Part shown: positions 1 through 5,788 of the stretch, piece by piece
Layout of the letters: each line of letters starts with the position of its first letter
How positions within the stretch are numbered: the stretch's first letter is position 1
NCBI GenBank assembly: GCA_025455285.1
Contig: JALOMU010000113.1
Span: forward strand, 1-6,112
Length of the DNA stretch: 6,112 nucleotides
Direction: 5' to 3'
Source of the DNA: Flavihumibacter sp.
Lineage (GTDB): Bacteria; Bacteroidota; Bacteroidia; Chitinophagales; Chitinophagaceae
Position numbers and translations under genes: made by a program
The notes under the pieces: generated by a model
Told to the model about the DNA's origin: nothing
The model's database searches: none
Seen by the model: the letters and a program-made list of their open reading frames with translations, nothing else

Positions 1-732
1 ATTGGCAGTAACATCGGCGAAAACAGCCACTTCAGAAGGACCGGCCGGCATATCAATTGCCAGGCCATCGCGTTGCACCAGTTGTTTGGCGCAGGTTACA
101 TATTGGTTACCCGGACCGAAAATTTTATATACCTGGGGTATGGTTTCAGTACCATAAGCCATCGCAGCGATGGCCTGGGCTCCACCTGCTTTAAAAATGC
201 GGGTAACTCCTACCAATGAAGCTGCGTATAGTATGGCCGGATGAAGTTTTCCGGTTTTATCTGGGGGAGAACATAGAACAATTTCTTTACAACCAGCAAT
301 GGAAGCTGGTATGCCTAGCATCAGGATAGTTGAAAAAAGTGGCGCTGTTCCACCAGGAATATACAATCCCACCTTTTCAATGCCCACTGATCTGCGCCAG
401 CATTGGATACCAGGCATGGTTTCGATGATTTCAACAGGTTGCACCTGCGCCTGGTGAAAGCTTCGGATATTAGCAGCTGCCAGTTGCATGGCTTCTTTAA
501 GGGCCGGAGAAACCAGGTGGGCGGCCTCCTGCTTTTCCTGCTCAGACACTTCCAGCGTATTCAATTGTACGCCATCAAAGCGGGAGGTATATTCAAACAA
601 AGCGGCATCTCCCCTGCGTTTTACCTCCGACAAAACTGTCAGTACGGCTGATTCGAGTGAGGAGCTGTCCATAACAGGTCTCGCCAACAGTGATGCATAC
701 TCGCTTTTTTCAGGATAGCGAACGATTTTCAT
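1..732 (-). CDS. hisD: Histidinol dehydrogenase HisD, N-terminal 244 residues (gene continues past left edge)
   Basis: HisD catalyses the last two steps of histidine synthesis, the NAD-dependent four-electron oxidation of L-histidinol to L-histidine, in the cytoplasm. Translating the minus strand from the ATG at 732-730 gives an open frame to the window edge: 244 codons of a protein usually about 430 residues long. Family landmarks in order are [14 protein letters not shown] at residues 121-134, the [13 protein letters not shown] stretch at 183-195, the FGPGNQYV signature at 205-212, and DMPAGPSEV at 227-235. The metal ligands and catalytic Glu-His pair known from the E. coli enzyme lie further on, outside the window, so completeness cannot be judged. 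The start is chosen because it lies 4 nt after the hisG stop codon, with no separate promoter and no obvious ribosome binding site, which suggests translational coupling. Expression should follow the his attenuator upstream of hisG. Confidence 0.97.
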   Translation of the reverse strand, partial: MKIVRYPEKSEYASLLARPVMDSSSLESAVLTVLSEVKRRGDAALFEYTSRFDGVQLNTLEVSEQEKQEAAHLVSPALKEAMQLAAANIRSFHQAQVQPVEIIETMPGIQCWRRSVGIEKVGLYIPGGTAPLFSTILMLGIPASIAGCKEIVLCSPPDKTGKLHPAILYAASLVGVTRIFKAGGAQAIAAMAYGTETIPQVYKIFGPGNQYVTCAKQLVQRDGLAIDMPAGPSEVAVFADVTAN

Positions 733-736
733 ATAC

Positions 737-1597
737 TCAGATTATCATTTTTTCAATGGGAACTACCAGGATTCCCTGTGCGCCGGCTGCTTTCAGTTGT
801 TCAATGATATCCCAGAACTGGTTTTCGCTCAGCACACTGTGTACACTGCTCCAACCGGGTTCTGCCAATGGTAATACAGTGGGACTTTTCATACCTGGTA
901 AAAGAGATATGATTTCTTCCAGCTTCTCATTGGGGGCATTCAGCAAGACATATTTATTGTTCTTTGCTTTTTTCACCGCCCGAATCCTGAACAGCAAACG
1001 CTCCAGCACCTGCATTTGTTCAGCGGATAAATTTTCATTCCGGATCAATGCCGCCTGGCTTTTTAACACCACTTCCACTTCTTTCAGGCCATTCATAAAA
1101 AGTGTGGAACCGGAGCTAACCAGGTCAACAATTGCATCTGCCAGCCCTATGCCTGGAGCGATTTCTACTGAACCGCTGATTTCATGTATTTCGGCTTTCA
1201 CTCCTTTCGACTGCAGAAAGTTCTCAACCAACACCGGATAACTGGTAGCGATGCGTTTGCCCTGTAAGGATGCCACCCCGGTATACTCATCTTTTCTTGC
1301 AACGGCAATGCTTAACCGACATTTTCCAAAACCCAGTCCCTCTACGATCTGCACCTTTTTATTTTTCTCATACACCACATTTTCGCCTACGATACCAATA
1401 TCAGCTACCGCATCCTCTACATATTGTGGAATATCATCGTCCCGCAAAAAATAAATTTCAAGCGGAAAGTTTTCAGCTTCGGTTTTCAGTTTGTTGATTC
1501 CGTTCTTTACATCAATACCGCAATCCTTCAACAATTTGACAGAATCCTCATAAAGGCGTCCGCTTTTCTGGATAGCGATTTTTAATTTCTGTTGCAT
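737..1597 (-). CDS. hisG: ATP phosphoribosyltransferase HisG, long form with regulatory C-terminal domain
   Basis: HisG condenses ATP with PRPP to phosphoribosyl-ATP, the first committed step of histidine synthesis. The 286-residue product closely tracks E. coli-type HisG. It has IAIQKSGRL at residues 7-15, RDDDIPQYV at 52-60, the GKRIATSYP stretch at 113-121, and the PRPP-binding segment around GSVEIAPGIGLADAIVDLV at 142-160. After about residue 210 comes the HisG_C domain (LLPGMKSPTVLPLA near 232-245, ending ILVVPIEKMI). This is the long homohexameric class, in which the C-terminal domain binds histidine for feedback inhibition and no HisZ partner is needed. It is the first structural gene of the operon. 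Its ATG follows directly on the U-rich tail of the attenuator terminator (1598-1615), and no Shine-Dalgarno sequence is seen. The TGA stop lies 4 nt before the hisD ATG. Confidence 0.98.
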   Translation of the reverse strand: MQQKLKIAIQKSGRLYEDSVKLLKDCGIDVKNGINKLKTEAENFPLEIYFLRDDDIPQYVEDAVADIGIVGENVVYEKNKKVQIVEGLGFGKCRLSIAVARKDEYTGVASLQGKRIATSYPVLVENFLQSKGVKAEIHEISGSVEIAPGIGLADAIVDLVSSGSTLFMNGLKEVEVVLKSQAALIRNENLSAEQMQVLERLLFRIRAVKKAKNNKYVLLNAPNEKLEEIISLLPGMKSPTVLPLAEPGWSSVHSVLSENQFWDIIEQLKAAGAQGILVVPIEKMII

Positions 1598-1642
1598 AGA
1601 ATTAAATAAAATAAAGAGGGCTTACCATGCCGGTAAGCCCTC
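1598..1642 (-). terminator. Intrinsic terminator of the his attenuator, upstream of hisG
   Basis: A perfect 11-bp stem, GAGGGCTTACC paired with GGTAAGCCCTC (1642-1632 and 1626-1616), closes a 5-nt loop. On the minus strand it is followed by the U-rich run TTTATTTTATTTAATTCT, which ends at the hisG ATG. There is no U-run on the plus-strand side, so it acts only towards hisG. It lies before the first structural gene and not after one, which marks it as regulatory. Confidence 0.9.
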
Positions 1643-1680
1643 AAATGTTATCAATAGACATCAAACATCCTCGCTTACCG
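1631..1680 (-). other. Antiterminator (2:3) pairing of the his attenuator
   Basis: CGGTAAGC at 1680-1673 is perfectly complementary over 8 nt to GCTTACCG at 1638-1631, which is the inner part of the terminator 5' arm plus the first loop base. The two are separated by a 34-nt loop. Pairing here removes seven of the eleven base pairs of the terminator. The 5' strand contains the leader's last sense codon (CGG) and its TAA stop. Confidence 0.75.
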
Positions 1681-1692
1681 CGCTGGCAGTAA
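1675..1692 (-). other. Protector (1:2) hairpin of the his attenuator
   Basis: On the minus strand TTACTGC (1692-1686) pairs with GCGGTAA (1681-1675). This gives seven pairs, one of them G-U, around a CAGC loop. The hairpin overlaps the last five leader codons and the stop codon. It would sequester most of the strand needed for the antiterminator, so it should favour termination when the leader is not translated. Confidence 0.7.
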
Positions 1693-1728
1693 TACATGAT
1701 GATGATGAATGTTGCTGTTTCTTTTCAT
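1675..1728 (-). CDS. hisL: his operon leader peptide with four consecutive histidine codons
   Basis: This 18-codon frame reads ATG AAA AGA AAC AGC AAC ATT, four CAT codons at 1707-1696, then GTA TTA CTG CCA GCG CGG TAA. The peptide is MKRNSNIHHHHVLLPAR. It lies upstream of hisG on the same strand, 77 nt before the hisG start, with an attenuator hairpin between them. That is the arrangement expected of a control peptide that senses charged tRNA-His by ribosome stalling. The function is inferred from the His run, the position and the RNA structures; the peptide product itself probably has no role. Its stop codon lies inside the antiterminator strand, and the codons just after the His run form one arm of the protector hairpin. 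The start codon sits only 8 nt after the predicted -7 promoter element, so the transcript would have almost no 5' untranslated leader. No Shine-Dalgarno sequence is visible. Confidence 0.9.
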   Translation of the reverse strand: MKRNSNIHHHHVLLPAR

Positions 1729-1736
1729 TTCGGATG

Positions 1737-1769
1737 CAAAAATAGGGGTATCAATTAATATGGACCAAA
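1737..1769 (-). promoter_or_regulatory. Bacteroidota-type promoter of the his operon
   Basis: The minus strand reads TTTG (1769-1766), 21 nt of spacer, then TATTTTTG (1744-1737). This matches the Bacteroidota primary sigma consensus of TTTG near -33 and TAnnTTTG near -7. Transcription would start around 1730-1734, only a few nucleotides before the leader peptide ATG at 1728. The match is exact in both boxes; the start site is inferred. Confidence 0.75.
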
Positions 1770-1784
1770 TTTTTTAAGATCCCG

Positions 1785-1792
1785 TAAATTAG
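1785..1792 (+). promoter_or_regulatory. Weak candidate -7 element for the S9 peptidase gene
   Basis: TAAATTAG differs at one position from TAnnTTTG and lies 17 nt before the peptidase ATG, in the gap divergent to the his promoter. No convincing -33 box is seen at the expected distance. The gene must have a promoter in or near this gap because its upstream neighbour is divergent, but this particular site is uncertain. Confidence 0.25.
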
Positions 1793-1809
1793 ACGCATAA
1801 CACACACAT

Positions 1810-4248
1810 ATGAAAAAACTGCTTCTATTAGTATGCATGGTTGGTTTCCGATTCCTGGTGATTGCCCAGGAAGAAGCAACCTACCAGACCCCACCAAAAG
1901 AGATCATGGACCTGGTCATGGCACGCCCAACTCCCATGGTAAGTTTTAATGCGAAAGCCGACCATATGGTTTTGATCCAGCGTGCCAGTATGCCCCCTGT
2001 GGAAGAACTTGCGCAGCCTGAATACAGAATCGCAGGCTTACGAATGAATCCGGCAAATTTTGGTGGAAGTCGCCAGACTTATTTCAATGGCCTTCAGATA
2101 AAAGAAGTAACTACAGGCAAATTAACTGAAATAACCGGATTACCTGCTGACCTGAAAGGTACTTCCATGCAATGGAGTCCTTCCCAGCAGCGTTTCGCTT
2201 TTCTGCAGTACAACAATGGTGGAATCGACCTGTATACAGTTGATCTGCTGAATGCAACTGCTCAGCAGGTTAATCAGCATCCTTTGAACGATGTATTGGG
2301 TACCAGCTTTATCTGGCAGAATGATTCTACCATAATTTACAAAGCCGCTGTTAATGCGGGCAAAAAAGAACCTTCCAGGCCAGCTGCGCCATCCGGACCA
2401 GTAATTCAGGAATCTTTAGGAAAAGCTGCTGCATCCAGGACCTACCAGGACCTGATCAAGTCGCCCTACGATGAATTATTATTCGAGCATTTTGCAAAAG
2501 GGCAGCTGTACAGATTGCAGGTAGGATCTGGAAAAGAAGAGAAACTGGGTGAAGAAGCTATTTATCGTAGTTTTTCTATTTCTCCCAACCAGGAGTTCCT
2601 CTTAACTGCCATTCTCGAAAAACCTTTTTCTTATCTTGTTCCCTGGAGTGGATTTCCCACCAATTATGTGATCTCCAACCTAAAAGGAGAATTGGTAAAA
2701 ACCATTGCCAGCAATCCTTCTTCTGAAGGAGCGCCAATTGGTTTTGATGATGTAGTAACATATCCGAGAGGTATTAACTGGCGGGATGATCAGCCTGCAA
2801 CCATCTATTATGTACAGGCATTGGACAACGGTAAGGGAAGAGTCAAATCAGAATTCCGGGATGGAGTGTATTGCATCGACCTGATGAAAGAAAAGGAACC
2901 TAGACTCTTTACCAAGACAACCAAACGTTTCAGAGGGATTGAATGGGGAAACGACCAGGTAGCGCTGCTTTATGAAGGTATGAATGCCGACCGGAGTTAC
3001 CGGATCAATCTGCTGAATCCTTTGTCTGGTAAACTGGACAGCCTGCAGGAGCGAAGCAGTAACGACCAGTATAACGACCTTGGGCAACCGATAACTACCC
3101 GTAATCAGTATGGCCGCAATGTTATTCAGGTTTTGAAGAACGGATCCATCCTGCTAACTTCTAATGGAGCATCTGAAAAGGGAGATTTACCCTTGTTGCG
3201 TTCTATGAATCTCAAAACAAGAGCCCTTAAAGACATCTGGAGGTGCCAGGAAGGATACTTTGAATATGTGGTTCGGGTACTGGATGCCGAAAGAGGTGTA
3301 TTCATTACACGCAGGGAAAGTCCCACAGAAACACCCAACTACTATGTACGAAATCTTACCAAAAAGATAGCACCCCTTGCACTGACCCAATTCACCAACC
3401 CCTATGCACAGCTGGAAGGGATCAGTAAAGAAAAGATCAAATATAAAAGAGCAGACGGCATTGATCTGACAGCAACCCTTTACCTTCCAAAAGGTTATAA
3501 CAAAACAAAGGATGGCCCGCTTCCACTGCTGATCTGGGCTTATCCGAGGGAATATAAATCTGCTGCGGATGCTGCCCAGGTAAGAGGTTCCCAATACACT
3601 TTCCCGACAATTTCATATGGCAGCCCGATTTTCTGGGCAACACAGGGATACGCGGTAATGGACAATGCGGAAATGCCAATCGTTGGGGAAGGAAACAAAG
3701 AGCCAAATGACGCTTTCATACCCCAGTTGTACCTGAATGCGCATGCTGCCATCCAGGCTACTGCCAAAATGGGGGTTGGAGACAGTACCCGGGTTGGTGT
3801 AGGCGGACATAGCTATGGCGCATTTATGACAGCCAATCTACTGGCACATACAAATTTATTCAAGGCTGGTATTGCACGTAGTGGTGCCTATAACCGAACC
3901 CTCACTCCATTTGGATTCCAGGCTGAAGAGCGAACATACTGGCAGGCGCCGGAAGTCTATTATAATATGAGCCCTTTCAGTTTTGCAAATAAGATCAAAA
4001 CACCCCTCCTTTTGATTCATGGTGAGATGGATAACAACCCTGGCACTTTCCCCATTCAGAGCGAACGCCTCTACAATGCGGTTAAGGGACATGGCGGCAC
4101 AACGCGATATATTTCACTGCCGTATGAAAGTCATGGTTATGCAGGCAAAGAAAACATCCTGCACATGCTATGGGAACAACACCAGTGGCTTGAAAAATTC
4201 GTAAAACAGGCAAGGTCCTCAACCGGAGAAGGAAAGAAAGCATTCTAA
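1810..4248 (+). CDS. Secreted S9-family serine peptidase, glutamyl endopeptidase-like (S9D)
   Basis: This is an 812-residue prolyl-oligopeptidase-fold peptidase, predicted to be exported. Residues 1-19 form a signal peptide (MKKLLLLVCMVGF..., likely cleaved between A19 and Q20), with an unusual Arg14 in the hydrophobic core. A long beta-rich region, about 40-530, fits the N-terminal propeller of the family. From about 540 comes the alpha/beta-hydrolase domain with the triad Ser668 in GGHSYGAFM, Asp741 in GEMDNNPG and His775 in ESHGY. The stretches RSGAYNRTLTPFGFQ, MSPF, ANKIK and DNNPGTF strongly recall plant chloroplast glutamyl peptidases (MEROPS S9D). That points to cleavage after glutamate rather than proline or dipeptidyl release; this is family knowledge recalled from memory and was not searched. 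A Pro/Ala-rich insert, PSRPAAPSGP, lies near residues 189-198. The gene stands alone: it is divergent from his and followed by a strong terminator. ATG 1810 is chosen because it gives an intact signal peptide. Confidence 0.92.
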   Translation: MKKLLLLVCMVGFRFLVIAQEEATYQTPPKEIMDLVMARPTPMVSFNAKADHMVLIQRASMPPVEELAQPEYRIAGLRMNPANFGGSRQTYFNGLQIKEVTTGKLTEITGLPADLKGTSMQWSPSQQRFAFLQYNNGGIDLYTVDLLNATAQQVNQHPLNDVLGTSFIWQNDSTIIYKAAVNAGKKEPSRPAAPSGPVIQESLGKAAASRTYQDLIKSPYDELLFEHFAKGQLYRLQVGSGKEEKLGEEAIYRSFSISPNQEFLLTAILEKPFSYLVPWSGFPTNYVISNLKGELVKTIASNPSSEGAPIGFDDVVTYPRGINWRDDQPATIYYVQALDNGKGRVKSEFRDGVYCIDLMKEKEPRLFTKTTKRFRGIEWGNDQVALLYEGMNADRSYRINLLNPLSGKLDSLQERSSNDQYNDLGQPITTRNQYGRNVIQVLKNGSILLTSNGASEKGDLPLLRSMNLKTRALKDIWRCQEGYFEYVVRVLDAERGVFITRRESPTETPNYYVRNLTKKIAPLALTQFTNPYAQLEGISKEKIKYKRADGIDLTATLYLPKGYNKTKDGPLPLLIWAYPREYKSAADAAQVRGSQYTFPTISYGSPIFWATQGYAVMDNAEMPIVGEGNKEPNDAFIPQLYLNAHAAIQATAKMGVGDSTRVGVGGHSYGAFMTANLLAHTNLFKAGIARSGAYNRTLTPFGFQAEERTYWQAPEVYYNMSPFSFANKIKTPLLLIHGEMDNNPGTFPIQSERLYNAVKGHGGTTRYISLPYESHGYAGKENILHMLWEQHQWLEKFVKQARSSTGEGKKAF

Positions 4249-4260
4249 ACCCGATACCTT

Positions 4261-4297
4261 ACGCTTTCGCCGGAGCCCCGGCGAAAGCGTTATTTTT
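4261..4297 (+). terminator. Strong intrinsic terminator after the S9 peptidase gene
   Basis: A perfect 13-bp stem, ACGCTTTCGCCGG with CCGGCGAAAGCGT (4261-4273 and 4278-4290), has a 4-nt AGCC loop and is followed by TATTTTT. It starts 13 nt after the peptidase stop codon. The U-run is shared with the predicted -7 promoter element of the next gene. Confidence 0.88.
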
Positions 4298-4298
4298 G
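4265..4298 (+). promoter_or_regulatory. Candidate promoter of the Sua5 gene, overlapping the upstream terminator
   Basis: TATTTTTG at 4291-4298 is an exact TAnnTTTG -7 element and is identical to the one before the his leader, including the following CA. The best -33 candidate is an imperfect TTTC at 4265-4268, 22 nt upstream and inside the terminator stem. Only 4 nt separate the -7 element from the ATG at 4303, so transcription would begin at or next to the start codon and give a leaderless or nearly leaderless mRNA. Confidence 0.55.
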
Positions 4299-4302
4299 CA
4301 CC

Positions 4303-5304
4303 ATGAGCAATTCTATTGGTTCGGATATTCTGAGAGCCGCCGAATGTCTCCGAGCAGGCGATTTGGTAGCCATTCCTACGGAAACCGTATACGGATTAGC
4401 AGGCAATGGGCTATCGGAAGAAGCCGTTTTGAAAATATACCAGGTAAAAAACAGGCCGCAGTTCAATCCCCTGATCCTGCATTTTGCCAACTATCAGCAA
4501 CTTAGAAAACTGAATTTGGAACTACCTTCAAAAGCCCAGGCATTGGCTGCCAGATTTAGTCCGGGTCCGCTTACCTATGTGATACCAGCCTCTCAACAGA
4601 TACCAGCCATCGTAACGGCAGGTACTCCGGCAGTTGCTATCCGTTTTCCCAACCACCCGCTTACTTTAGAACTGCTGCAACAACTTGAATTTCCACTGGC
4701 AGCTCCCAGTGCCAACCCCTCAGGATATGTGAGTCCTACTAGCGCTGCCCATGTTGCCAATCAGTTGGGGGATAAAGTTTCCTACATACTGGATGGTGGC
4801 GCTTGCCAGGTTGGGCTGGAATCCACCATAGTATCCTTCCTGGAAGAGCAACCAAGACTCCTGCGGTACGGAGGAGTATCATTGGAAGCAATTGAAGCAG
4901 TAATAGGTCCCGTTTCCCTGCCACCGGAGGGATATGTAGACAATCCGGTTGCCCCGGGCATGCTGGCAAGACATTATGCAACCCGGCACCCGCTGAAGTT
5001 TGGAAAGATGGCCGACCTCACAGTGGAGGCTTTAAAAAATTATGAACTTCACCAGATTGCAACGATTAGTTTTCAACAGGAAGTACCCGGCATACCCGAC
5101 ACTAACCAGTTTATATTGTCACCCAACGGCAATTTAACAGAGGCCGCAAGGAGGTTATTCAGTGCATTACGACTGGCTGACAGTATGAATATAGCCGTAA
5201 TCATTGCAGAACGGTTTCCCGATGAAGGCCTCGGGCGTGCCATCAATGACCGCCTGCAAAGGGCTGCATCCCCACCAAAAACAACTGATTTAACACCTGG
5301 TTAA
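4303..5304 (+). CDS. sua5: L-threonylcarbamoyladenylate synthase, full-length Sua5 type
   Basis: The enzyme makes threonylcarbamoyl-AMP from threonine, bicarbonate and ATP. This is the first step of t6A37 modification of tRNAs that read ANN codons; the TsaD complex then transfers the group. The 333-residue protein has the YrdC domain at about 8-205, with IPTETVYGLAG at 24-34, the K49-x-R51 motif in KNRPQFNPL, SANPSG at 136-141 and GLESTIV at 171-177. The linker VAPGMLARHYATRHPL at 216-231 leads into a Sua5 C-terminal domain (about 250-323) that includes EGLGRAINDRLQRAA. Having this second domain distinguishes it from short TsaC/YrdC proteins of about 190 residues. The ATG lies 4 nt after a -7 promoter element and just 8 residues before the conserved core, so no other start is likely. 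A gene for a small secreted protein follows after 24 nt with no terminator between, suggesting co-transcription. Confidence 0.96.
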   Translation: MSNSIGSDILRAAECLRAGDLVAIPTETVYGLAGNGLSEEAVLKIYQVKNRPQFNPLILHFANYQQLRKLNLELPSKAQALAARFSPGPLTYVIPASQQIPAIVTAGTPAVAIRFPNHPLTLELLQQLEFPLAAPSANPSGYVSPTSAAHVANQLGDKVSYILDGGACQVGLESTIVSFLEEQPRLLRYGGVSLEAIEAVIGPVSLPPEGYVDNPVAPGMLARHYATRHPLKFGKMADLTVEALKNYELHQIATISFQQEVPGIPDTNQFILSPNGNLTEAARRLFSALRLADSMNIAVIIAERFPDEGLGRAINDRLQRAASPPKTTDLTPG

Positions 5305-5328
5305 ACCCTGAACAGAACCCATAGTCTA

Positions 5329-5775
5329 ATGGATATGAGCCGAATTCTACTGTCATTTATCCTGCTGATACTGAGCCAATCGGGAATTGCCCAAAAGAAA
5401 AAAAGTAATTCCGGTAAAAAAACTGCCCCATTGGTGGATAGTATTGCCTTTCATTTATACACCGACAGTCTGAAAAAGGGGGTTCATAATTACATCAATG
5501 TAGACGGCTTGGTAGCCGGTAAAAGCTGGTACCCACTGAGTTCAGAGGATATCCAATTTGAATCAGACGAAGGTCGATTTGAAGGCAACAGTCTTGTATT
5601 GCCAGTTGATTTCAGTAAGCAAAAAGTTACGATAACGGCTACCTATAAGCGAAATCCAAAATTACGTAAGGAAATCACGATTTATATAAAAAAACTGGAG
5701 GAAGGTCCGCTTAAATCAAAGGATGAAATCATGGAGGAGATCCGGAAAGGAGGCAAAAAGAAAAGAGGCCGGTAG
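5329..5775 (+). CDS. Small secreted protein of unknown function
   Basis: I do not recognise this 148-residue protein. Residues 1-21 form a clear signal peptide (hydrophobic core ILLSFILLILSQSG, likely cleaved between A21 and Q22), so it should be exported. There is no lipobox cysteine, and the mature part has no cysteine at all. The mature N-terminus is very basic (QKKKSNSGKK). The middle, about residues 39-122, alternates short hydrophobic and polar residues in roughly six strand-like segments (such as SIAFHLY, KVTITATYK and EITIYIKKL), suggesting a single beta-sandwich domain. The C-terminus is a charged, probably helical tail ending KGGKKKRGR. ATG 5335 (Met3) is an equally possible start. 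It lies 24 nt after the Sua5 stop with no visible promoter, so it is probably co-transcribed. Its final codons form the 5' arm of the downstream terminator. Confidence 0.8.
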   Translation: MDMSRILLSFILLILSQSGIAQKKKSNSGKKTAPLVDSIAFHLYTDSLKKGVHNYINVDGLVAGKSWYPLSSEDIQFESDEGRFEGNSLVLPVDFSKQKVTITATYKRNPKLRKEITIYIKKLEEGPLKSKDEIMEEIRKGGKKKRGR

Positions 5776-5787
5776 GACCTCTTTTTT
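5761..5787. terminator. Bidirectional intrinsic terminator between convergent genes
   Basis: AAAAGAGG (5761-5768) pairs with CCTCTTTT (5778-5785), an 8-bp stem that can be extended by two C-G pairs if one A is bulged. On the plus strand a run of six T follows (5782-5787). On the minus strand the hairpin is followed by another T-rich run ending near 5756, so it can serve both the small secreted protein gene and the transaldolase gene. The TAG stop of the plus-strand gene (5773-5775) lies in the loop region. Confidence 0.8.
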
Positions 5788-5788
5788 A

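Larger units (their letters stand above)
1616..1692 (-). promoter_or_regulatory. his operon transcription attenuator (alternative 1:2, 2:3 and 3:4 hairpins)
   Basis: On the minus-strand transcript four segments can be drawn by hand. Segment 1 is TTACTGC (1692-1686), directly after the His codons. Segment 2 is around GCGGTAAGC (1681-1673) and includes the leader stop codon. Segment 3 is the 5' arm and loop of the terminator (GCTTACCG, 1638-1631). Segment 4 is the terminator 3' arm (1626-1616). Pairings 1:2, 2:3 and 3:4 are mutually exclusive. Predicted logic: when tRNA-His is uncharged, the ribosome stalls at the CAT codons and covers segment 1, so 2:3 forms and transcription continues. When His is ample, the ribosome reaches the stop codon and covers segment 2, so 3:4 terminates. 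Without translation, 1:2 forms and 3:4 terminates. The pairings are visible in the sequence; the regulation is inferred from the classical enterobacterial model. Confidence 0.88.

Noticed and set aside
690..1241. 183-codon open frame on the plus strand
   Set aside because: It lies entirely antisense to hisG and the start of hisD, which are certain by their family motifs, and its translation shows no recognisable domain.
1643..1672. Further hairpin between the antiterminator strands (TGTT with AACA around 1666-1645)
   Set aside because: Only four A/T-rich pairs are possible, too weak to assign a role in the attenuator.
1822..1836. Cys9 of the S9 peptidase as a lipoprotein cysteine
   Set aside because: The residue before it is Val, not Gly/Ala/Ser, and the hydrophobic stretch before it is too short; cleavage after Ala19 fits better.
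3187..3594. 135-codon open frame on the minus strand
   Set aside because: It is antisense to the S9 peptidase catalytic region, is cysteine-rich with no coherent pattern, and has no promoter or conserved motif.
4261..4290. 13-bp inverted repeat as a mobile element end or dispersed repeat
   Set aside because: It occurs once, has a U-run directly after it and follows a stop codon closely, all as expected for an intrinsic terminator; no transposase or target duplication is seen.
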